Shown here one piece after another: positions 57,672-64,000 of a DNA stretch of 64,000 nucleotides (position 1 is the stretch's first letter; each line of letters begins with the position of its first letter). Source of the stretch: Undibacterium hunanense (lineage in GTDB: Bacteria > Pseudomonadota > Gammaproteobacteria > Burkholderiales > Burkholderiaceae_D); contig NZ_JACOGF010000013.1 of assembly GCF_014284335.1 (NCBI RefSeq), forward strand, positions 1 to 64,000. Direction: 5' to 3'. The notes beneath the pieces are model-generated. The model ran no database searches, was not told where the DNA came from, and worked only from the letters and a program-made list of their open reading frames with translations. The translations under genes were made by a program, and so were the position numbers.

Positions 57672-57691
57672 TACTGTACATTCATTCAGTA
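57672..57691 (+). promoter_or_regulatory. LexA (SOS) box upstream of imuA
   Basis: TACTGTACATTCATTCAGTA matches the CTG-N10-CAG LexA site, with the flanking TA/TA pairs also present. It lies 40 bases before the imuA start codon, the position expected for SOS control of imuAB. Confidence 0.85.
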
Positions 57692-57730
57692 TTTAGCTAA
57701 TTCAAAAATTATTTCGTCTGCAACAAAATC

Positions 57731-58477
57731 ATGATTGCCCAGTCACTAATCCCGCCAAATCTATCCAGCGTGCTAGGCAAAATGCCACACGCCATCTGGC
57801 GTGCGAGCGAGATGGCTGTCTATAAAGCATCAACGCTTTCCTCTGGCTTCAAAGCTTTGGATACAGAGTTGCCAAACGATGGTTGGCCACGCTCTTCTTT
57901 GATTGAGCTATTAGTCCAGCAAGCAGGCATAGGCGAAATGCAGCTCTTGAAGCCAGCTCTGGCAACGATCGCCAGGTCACAGCGCATCGCCCTTATCCAG
58001 CCGCCCCATGCCCCCAATGGCCTGACATGTCAAAATTGGAATTTATCCGCCGAGCGGCTCATGTGGCTCAAAGCCAAAACCACCGCCGATGCCCTTTGGA
58101 CAACCGAGCAAATTTTGAAAAATGGTAGCTGTGGTGCAGTACTGCTGTGGCAAACGAATATCCGCGCTGAAGCCTTGCGTCGATTGAACCTGGCAGCACA
58201 GACGACCGACACTTATTTCTTTCTCATGCGCCCAATATCAGCGCAAAGAGATACTTCTCCGGCACCACTTCGTTTAGCCCTCCGACCGGCGCGAGCGGGT
58301 ATCAATGTGGAAATCGTCAAGCGGCAAGGACCACATTCAGACCTTATCCATTTCATTAACCTGCATGACATGCCTGTCAGTCGCCACAACAACTCAACGG
58401 AACACGATCATGCGCATGTGGATTTGCCTGCACCTGCGATACTTGCCACTGGCAGCAATCAGACCATCCTGGTCTGA
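57731..58477 (+). CDS. imuA: ImuA, SOS-induced translesion synthesis factor
   Basis: The 248-residue RecA/SulA-like protein has MPHAIWRASEMA, LSSGFKALDTELPNDGWPRSSLIELLVQQAGIGEMQLLKPAL, and GLTCQNWNLSAERLMWLKAKTTADALWTTEQILKNGSCGAVLLW, typical of proteobacterial ImuA. With ImuB and DnaE2 it builds the SOS mutasome. It is behind a LexA box. The downstream partner imuB is broken, so ImuA is probably orphaned here. Its reading frame overlaps the first ~70 bases of imuB. Confidence 0.9.
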   Translation: MIAQSLIPPNLSSVLGKMPHAIWRASEMAVYKASTLSSGFKALDTELPNDGWPRSSLIELLVQQAGIGEMQLLKPALATIARSQRIALIQPPHAPNGLTCQNWNLSAERLMWLKAKTTADALWTTEQILKNGSCGAVLLWQTNIRAEALRRLNLAAQTTDTYFFLMRPISAQRDTSPAPLRLALRPARAGINVEIVKRQGPHSDLIHFINLHDMPVSRHNNSTEHDHAHVDLPAPAILATGSNQTILV

Positions 58478-58858
58478 GCCTGGCCCCTATGTTTTGATGG
58501 AGCAAGACCGTGCCCTGACCGCTACCCGGGAAGCAGCAGTTGCTGCAGCCGTACCCGACGCAGTCATGATTGATCGTGATCTGCACAAGGAAGACATTGC
58601 CTTTAACACCATCGCGATGGCGCTATTGCGGTTTGCACCTGAAGTTACCTACGCTGATGATTTCTGCGTCCTCATGACGTTACTGCCAGTCTGAGTCTGT
58701 TCCGTGACCCACGAGCTATTTGCAGACAGATCAAGAAATGTATTCGAATGCTGGGATTTACCGCCACGATGGGCACCGCACCAACAGCCATGGCAGCCTG
58801 GCTTTTATCAAGGTTCCCGACCAGCAGAAAGTATCCACAAGCAAGACGAGTTATCTAG
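58410..58858 (+). pseudogene. imuB: imuB remnant (Y-family polymerase-like), frameshifted and truncated
   Basis: The ATG at 58410 begins MRMWICLHLRYLPLAAIRPSWSEPGPYVLMEQDRALTA, a good ImuB start. The frame stops at 58692-58694. The matching continuation SLSLFRDPRAICRQIKKCIRMLGFTATMGTAPTAMAAWLLSR appears in another frame from 58688 to a stop at 58856-58858, so a single-base shift broke the gene, and the rest (~300 residues) is missing. The mutasome is therefore not functional from this locus. Confidence 0.9.
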
Positions 58859-59211
58859 CTTGACACGATGACAAGATCGCTGGATCGTTACCCGCAACCA
58901 GTTGTGAGGCTTCCGCTCGACATCAATGCCTACTATCGGGCATGGGCAGACGTGTTCTGATTGTCAGCAAATCAGATTCTTGAACAAATCTTGCGTGGCT
59001 ACTATGAAACAGAGGAATTGGCTCACTCGGATCAAAATTGTACTTAAGGGAAAACTCGAATTTATCGGTCTCCCAGCAAATACTGGAACCCCAAGTATTT
59101 GATTTTATTGAAATTTCGTATTCGCGGGAACGTCGAAATCTAATACACCTACGTTTTCATAGACAAATTTGCATTGTACGGAGCATAATACTTCCTAAAC
59201 ACGGGAGGCAT
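58859..59211. other. Post-imuB gap with a short protein-like relic
   Basis: About 350 bases between the imuB remnant and the Trypco1 gene. One frame at 58871-58960 reads LDRYPQPVVRLPLDINAYYRAWADVF to a stop, which looks like a relic of a gene I cannot name. The rest carries no gene; the promoter of the following cassette is probably here. Confidence 0.5.
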
Positions 59212-59580
59212 ATGACTACATACATCGCTTTCGACAACCCTGACGGGTCACGTACGCTCGTTGAAGTCGCCGCAGAAGAAGCGGCCATCGGTTTCGGCGC
59301 GCCCGTGCGAGCAGGGTTGATAGACCGCGCAGGGGATGCTGTTCGTGCGGCGAGTGTTTCCTTGCAAGACGCTCTGGCCGCGGCGATCCGCAATAACGCC
59401 CAAGCACTGCACCGGGGTGTTCAGGAAATTTCGCCGCCGCCCACAGAAGTCGAGATTACTTTCGCTTTGAAAGCTACCGGCGAACTCGGGAACGTTGCAG
59501 TAGGCAAGGCCGGCGCCGAGGCGAACTACACTTTGAAGCTGGTTTGGAAGCCCTCCGCCGTCAAACCACCAGGAGTCTAG
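59212..59580 (+). CDS. Trypco1 (CU044_2847-like) protein, first gene of a trypsin-NACHT cassette
   Basis: A 122-residue protein, MTTYIAFDNPDGSRTLVEVA..., whose second half has a PTEVEITFALKATGELGNVAVGKAGAEANYTLKLVW segment. Size and pattern match the trypsin-co-occurring domain 1 family (CU044_2847), found next to trypsin-like proteases with NTPase modules in bacterial conflict systems. A GGGAGG site 6 bases upstream decides the ATG at 59212 over the longer frame. It probably binds or is cut by the adjacent protease; that is inferred from the family's genomic habit. Confidence 0.8.
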   Translation: MTTYIAFDNPDGSRTLVEVAAEEAAIGFGAPVRAGLIDRAGDAVRAASVSLQDALAAAIRNNAQALHRGVQEISPPPTEVEITFALKATGELGNVAVGKAGAEANYTLKLVWKPSAVKPPGV

Positions 59581-59722
59581 ATGTTTGAATTCCAGAACTA
59601 TTCCGATTTGCGAATTCGACGATTGATCTCTTTGTATTCCGCTCGTGAAGTTCTTCCCGCGCCAGTCGGTCTAGCTTTCTTGCTAACCGGCTGCCGCAGC
59701 CTGTCTTAGCTAGGTTACTACA

Positions 59723-62047
59723 ATGTACCGCGATCTGCATACCTCAGTTGTACGAGTGCTAGCAAGCAACGGTAGTACGGCGGGAACGGCGTTTTTTTGC
59801 CTGCCAAAAGGGTATCTGGTGACATGCAGTCACGTGCTTGACGTCCTGGCCGATAGTGACCAGCTAGTCGAATTGCGGTTTTCACCCGAGGTCAACGTGG
59901 AAACGGTTTGCTTGAAGGCAACGGTGTGCTGGCAATGGAGTTCCACGTCAAAGCAAGACGACATAACAATCCTTCAGTTGGTGGATGACATACCTGCGCG
60001 TGCGGCACCGCTCTCGTTCGGTGCAGGCAAGCCGCGCCTGGGTGCGCTCGTGGATGCATGGGGCTACCCTGCTCACAATCCAGAATTCGGCATGCCCGGC
60101 CAAGCCGAGTTTGTGGGCATGACACGAGAGCTAACCACTGGTGCGGAGGTGTATGTAGTGCGTGGCGACAGTATCGCCCGCGGGTTTAGCGGTGGCCCGT
60201 GTGTGCTGCGTGAGACCGGGGAGGTTCTGGGGGTTGTCACGGCCTTGACTACAGCGGACCGGGAAGGGCGTTGGCCCCTAGGATGCTTCGTTACGCCAGC
60301 GGAATCCGTGCTTCGACTCTGCCCAGTCCTTACAGTGGGAACGCCGCCCGCAGTACAGGCGCTCCTCCAACCTTGGGAGGAATGTTGGGAGCCGTTTCAG
60401 AAGTACATTGGATCTTCTGAGTTCGGGAGTGCCTTGGATGTCGACTACAAATTTCCGTTGATTGAAGAATTGTCGGACACCGCTCCTTGCTCAGTAGAGC
60501 CGGTTGAACTCTTGAGGCAGCAGTTGGCTTCGCACGAGCCAAAGTTGATGATCATTGTGGGTGCACCTGGTACTGGCAAATCGCGCCTGTTAGCGGAATT
60601 GGCTCGTGCGGTCAGTTATGCGGACCGTGACTCGGCGTTACCGCAACAACTGGTTCCCATCCTGGTTACGGCGCGCTCTTATGCTGCAGCGCGTGGTAAT
60701 TCGCCAGCAGAACACTTTGCAGAGAGCTTGCGACTCGACGGAGCGGTAGCCACCATTAAGGCCTTGGACGCTCAGGCCGTCGAAACGCTGTTTCTAGACG
60801 GACGCTACCGTTGCTTGGTCATGATCGATGGCGCCGATGAAGTTTCGAGTCCAACGGGCCGCAAGCAGTTTTTCAAGAAAGTAGCCGCCGATGCGCGGGC
60901 ACTTCTACATGAAGGCCATCTGGTCGCACTGTCCACGCGTCCACTGTATGACACAAAGAGCGACCTGCTGGATGGCCTCTGTACCGTTTATAGACTACCG
61001 TTTTTTGACCAGGGGGACTCGGCTCGCCTCGCCGATAGCACGCTGGGTTCTCTTTCCGAGGAGTTTCAATCCACAGCTACATTAACGGGACTTATCGCCA
61101 GCCTGGACACACCTTTACTGTTGAACCTGGCAATGGCGTTATTCTTGCGGCGCCCCACAAAGTTTCCCGCGACGATTATCGGCATCTATAATCAATTCCT
61201 CGAGTTGATGCGGGAGGGTTGGAAGGACGCGCCTGCGCCATCGGCTGATATTGTGGAAGTTCTTGGGAGTGCCGCTCTTGGGTCTTTAACTCCCAGCGAC
61301 AGCGGTGGTCATGTCGAAGAGTGGCTCAACGAGATCGACCATGCAATCCAGGATGCATTCCGTACTGTGCGCGAAGAATCACGCCTCGGTGTCGACGACA
61401 CACTTTGCAAAGCGCAGGCCGTAATCAATTTCGGATTGCAATCCTCCGGACTTATGTACCGACAAGCGGATGCGATCCATTGGTCACACCTACTTCTGCG
61501 AGATTACCTCGCTGCGATGCGCTTGAGCGCGATCGTGAGGACGGACGAGCAGTGGGTGCAACACTTTCTGAATACGCAACACGGCGATTCCCTCAGACGT
61601 GAGAGTCTAATCCTATTTTTGGTAAATGAGTCTATTACAGGATGCGCTGAGAGACTACTGCGAACCACTCGCGACGAGTGGAATGGATTCCCGCTTTCGC
61701 TGTTGTTGTTTATCAAGGACTGTTTGCACCGCGGTGCCATTTTCAGTTCCGACTTTCTCGATCAGCTGTTCTGCGCATTTGAAGAACTCGCGTTGGAAGA
61801 TCAGCACAGCTTTGGTAGTTGTAGATCATTGTTTTCCGGCGACTATGGCGTCTTCTCGCACCTGTTGGCATTGCAGCGAATTGCGCAAGCCCAGTCCGCC
61901 ATACTGAGAGCAGTAGACCGCGCCGGGCGCGACTGCATGATGTCTGAGTGGCCTGAATCGAGCCGTTCAAGAACATTCACACCAAAGATTCTTTACGCAG
62001 GTCCGTTGGCGACCATGCGTGCTATCTTTCCCCGTGATGAGAATTAG
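59723..62047 (+). CDS. Trypsin-like protease fused to a NACHT STAND NTPase
   Basis: A 774-residue protein. The N-terminal ~200 residues form a trypsin-fold protease with a complete triad: His37 in VTCSHVLD, Asp80 in DDITILQL and Ser156 in GFSGGPC. A NACHT-type NTPase follows, with Walker A GAPGTGKS at 280-287 and Walker B MIDGADE at 367-373 (DGxDE). The C-terminal ~350 residues are alpha-helical and likely the sensor. This is a STAND architecture: ligand binding could drive oligomerisation and switch on the protease. It is the second gene of the cassette, 142 bases after the Trypco1 gene. Confidence 0.87.
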   Translation: MYRDLHTSVVRVLASNGSTAGTAFFCLPKGYLVTCSHVLDVLADSDQLVELRFSPEVNVETVCLKATVCWQWSSTSKQDDITILQLVDDIPARAAPLSFGAGKPRLGALVDAWGYPAHNPEFGMPGQAEFVGMTRELTTGAEVYVVRGDSIARGFSGGPCVLRETGEVLGVVTALTTADREGRWPLGCFVTPAESVLRLCPVLTVGTPPAVQALLQPWEECWEPFQKYIGSSEFGSALDVDYKFPLIEELSDTAPCSVEPVELLRQQLASHEPKLMIIVGAPGTGKSRLLAELARAVSYADRDSALPQQLVPILVTARSYAAARGNSPAEHFAESLRLDGAVATIKALDAQAVETLFLDGRYRCLVMIDGADEVSSPTGRKQFFKKVAADARALLHEGHLVALSTRPLYDTKSDLLDGLCTVYRLPFFDQGDSARLADSTLGSLSEEFQSTATLTGLIASLDTPLLLNLAMALFLRRPTKFPATIIGIYNQFLELMREGWKDAPAPSADIVEVLGSAALGSLTPSDSGGHVEEWLNEIDHAIQDAFRTVREESRLGVDDTLCKAQAVINFGLQSSGLMYRQADAIHWSHLLLRDYLAAMRLSAIVRTDEQWVQHFLNTQHGDSLRRESLILFLVNESITGCAERLLRTTRDEWNGFPLSLLLFIKDCLHRGAIFSSDFLDQLFCAFEELALEDQHSFGSCRSLFSGDYGVFSHLLALQRIAQAQSAILRAVDRAGRDCMMSEWPESSRSRTFTPKILYAGPLATMRAIFPRDEN

Positions 62048-62060
62048 CCCAGGAGGACAC

Positions 62061-63245
62061 ATGTACTTGTCAAAGCTTTCAGTCTTGCACCCCAGCGAAA
62101 CGAAAAACCTACGGAGTTTCCTGGACGAGCACCCGAGTGGCGATTTACTCGTCGTCATCAACTCAACTTCCCAGGAGGGAGAATACGCATGGCTATCACG
62201 TCGAGGCAGCAAAACACAAGAGGGCTGCGGAGCTATCAACGAATCAACCAAAACCGGTGTTGAAGTAGCGAGTCATAGCACCAGAGTCTTCCACGGAGAC
62301 CGTCTCGCCTTTGTACGGTTGTTAGACCAACTTGCCGATCGGGAGCGCGCAGGTTGGAGCCGTTCGACCTTCGCAAGCGATTGCAGGTTGTCTGCAGCAG
62401 ATGGACTGCATGATGAGCAGGCATGGTGCGAGACCGCCTTTGAGCACGATGGCAGGCCAAGCGAACATACGGCGTACGTCGTACAAGTGCTCGGCAGCCA
62501 AAATTACTTTGCCTACTTCAACTTCAAATGGGTCGGAGAAGACTCAAGTTCAGTTAAGAGTTGCCATGATCTCAAGACGTGGGCAAGTGCATATGTGCCG
62601 CGAATGTATGGCGAGCGCGATGTTGAACGCTGGGTCTTTCTGTGCAAGGAAGACCTCGAGACGTTTAGCCGTGTTGCGGTAGACTATCGCCGCGCATTCA
62701 CATTGATGGACTACTCGTTTGAGGTTTTTCGGGCAGGAGGTAGTCCAAAACGGGACCCGACGCTTCATCCGGGAGTCGGCAGCGCTGCTGGCACCGGTCT
62801 TCGTGCAATCTTGCAGTCTGCACTGGGGCGTCTGGGAATGAGCACTGCCGAAACCTGGACGCCTAAAGATCAAACCATGGTCAACCGCCTGACCAAAGTA
62901 CTCGCGGACAAGGCGAGTGGACCAATCGACATGACAAAATCACCGTTGGCGCTACCAAAGTTGAAGTCATTGCTATTGAAACACCTAAATCTAAGGAATA
63001 TTCCTCCTGCCGCACTGACCCAGAACGAAGTCATTCGACTTTACCTTGGCCTCGCCCGATTCTATGAAGGTTGGGATAAGGTAAGTTGTGAAGCACTGTT
63101 CAGCAGTAATATGCGTACGTTCAATATCGAAGCGATCAATGAGTGTTTGACCGATGACAAAGTACAACACAAACTCGACAGAGCTCGTCAACTGTTAGTG
63201 GCCGAATTAATCTCTAATGGAATCGAGGTTGACGATAGCCAATGA
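62061..63245 (+). CDS. Unassigned third protein of the trypsin-NACHT cassette
   Basis: The 394-residue protein starts at the ATG behind a strong AGGAGG site, 13 bases after the trypsin-NACHT stop codon; the frame is open 14 codons earlier. No signal peptide or membrane helix is seen. The first ~250 residues are mixed alpha/beta with many Trp and Tyr (FAYFNFKWVGEDSS, YVPRMYGERDVERW); the rest is helical and Lys/Leu rich. No catalytic motif could be recognised. Tight spacing says it works with the protease-NTPase, perhaps as its substrate, adaptor or effector. Confidence 0.75.
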   Translation: MYLSKLSVLHPSETKNLRSFLDEHPSGDLLVVINSTSQEGEYAWLSRRGSKTQEGCGAINESTKTGVEVASHSTRVFHGDRLAFVRLLDQLADRERAGWSRSTFASDCRLSAADGLHDEQAWCETAFEHDGRPSEHTAYVVQVLGSQNYFAYFNFKWVGEDSSSVKSCHDLKTWASAYVPRMYGERDVERWVFLCKEDLETFSRVAVDYRRAFTLMDYSFEVFRAGGSPKRDPTLHPGVGSAAGTGLRAILQSALGRLGMSTAETWTPKDQTMVNRLTKVLADKASGPIDMTKSPLALPKLKSLLLKHLNLRNIPPAALTQNEVIRLYLGLARFYEGWDKVSCEALFSSNMRTFNIEAINECLTDDKVQHKLDRARQLLVAELISNGIEVDDSQ

Positions 63246-63391
63246 AGGGGCGCGCAGTTCCTGCTCATCATTTTCGTATGCTCATGCCAGCACCTGGCGT
63301 TGCACTGACGAGACGATTGTATTCATTGAATTCGGAAATAGATGGTGCGAAACAACCATGTCGCAGGCACCACTACCGCGCAAGGTTATAG

Positions 63392-63775
63392 CGACGAATT
63401 GTCATCATTGTTGAAACTACAACCGCCAATGTTCCACTTAATTTCTTGTTTGATCTTCATAATGGTCTTCCGCGTGACAACGAAGATCGTACTCGTATCA
63501 AGGCAATCATTAGTGCTTGAGGTGATAGCATAGCAAAAGCACATTGGACCCGTGGCATCATTGTCGATGAGAACGGTAATTTGCAGGTCGATGTTGAGTT
63601 ATATATCCTTGCCGTCTACCGTGGCAAACAGGAAACGCGAATCGCAGCGGCTGAAAAAGGGGTCGACCAACTTAATGAGCAACTTGAGTATGTCTCCCAT
63701 TTTCAGGAGTGTGAGCAGGAGTATGCGAATAAACTCGGAGGAAGAAATCTCGCTGGAATAGCTTTCATTAACTAA
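63392..63775 (+). pseudogene. Decayed ORF of unknown identity
   Basis: One frame is open for the whole stretch except an in-frame TGA at 63518-63520. Both halves look protein-like (NVPLNFLFDLHNGLPRDNED; then VDENGNLQVDVELYILAVY with a charged helix). There is no recognisable start. It overlaps the IS66 fragment at its end. Likely the tail of a gene broken when the region was rearranged. Confidence 0.45.
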
Positions 63776-63953
63776 GTTCTGCCAGCGTGGACAAACAGTC
63801 GTGGTGCGGTATTTGGCCCAGTGCTTCGGCTGCCGTCGGGTGTTGATTGGCTGCATGCAGATCAAAGAATTTACGGCGTGCATGCGCCAGACAAGCTAGC
63901 TTGGTGATGCCATGACCAAACAGTGCTTTGTAGCCAGAATAATGTTGTGCATA
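63768..63953 (-). mobile_element. IS66 transposase fragment (tnpC)
   Basis: Read on the minus strand, the frame gives YAQHYSGYKALFGHGITKLA CLAHARRKFFDLHAANQHPTAAE..., the GYxxLF..G..(R/K)..CLAHARRKFFD block that is diagnostic of IS66 TnpC. It is cut at both sides: a stop at 63768-63770 ends it and a stop at 63957-63959 precedes it. It marks the right edge of the accessory region. Confidence 0.85.
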
Positions 63954-64000
63954 ACATTACGCGGGTTATGTTGCGCCGAAATTTAGGTTGCGGCGGCGGT

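Overview
The window looks like a chromosomal segment of a betaproteobacterium of the order Burkholderiales, most likely family Oxalobacteraceae (an Undibacterium- or Janthinobacterium-like genome). This is an inference from the gene set: paired cphA'/cphA with the cyanophycin-associated ABC transporter and DUF1854 protein, the aat-bpt-pyrD cluster, a cysI-DUF934-cysH-cysDN operon, and an imuA/imuB locus. Base composition is moderate, and it drops visibly in the accessory region from about 47.5 kb to 57.7 kb.

Bases 1-47,400 are mostly core genome. They hold the end of a large repetitive surface protein, two tandem tRNA-Asn genes, an aromatic/aspartate aminotransferase, uvrB with a DinB-fold gene, a GGDEF protein and a DJ-1/PfpI protein. 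Next is a divergent cyanophycin locus: cphA and cphA' on the minus strand, ABC transporter and DUF1854 on the plus strand. xth and pepA, the lptF-lptG pair with a CbiX-type chelatase, and a long minus-strand sulfate assimilation operon (tauE-like, cysI, DUF934, cysH, cysD, cysN, cobA) follow. Then come an FMN riboswitch with ribB, a methyltransferase, a periplasmic cyclophilin, the aat-bpt-pyrD-tas cluster, and amtB behind a sigma-54-like promoter. The segment closes with a NUDIX hydrolase and the initiator tRNA. Two palindromic repeat elements lie near 22.3 kb and 23.5 kb.

Bases 47,500-64,000 are accessory. An IS21-type element (istA/istB) sits beside an apparently truncated gene. It is followed by minus-strand genes that look like a defence island: an XRE regulator, a Shedu (DUF4263) nuclease, a phospholipase-D-fold protein, and an unrecognised membrane-anchored protein with a PIN-like core. 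After them comes a LexA-boxed imuA whose partner imuB is frameshifted and decayed.

The region ends with a plus-strand three-gene cassette: a trypsin-co-occurring (Trypco1) small protein, a trypsin-NACHT fusion with complete catalytic and Walker motifs, and a 394-residue protein I cannot assign. This cassette has the layout of an NTPase-protease conflict system and is the best candidate for something undescribed. It is bordered by a decayed ORF and an IS66 transposase fragment at the window edge.
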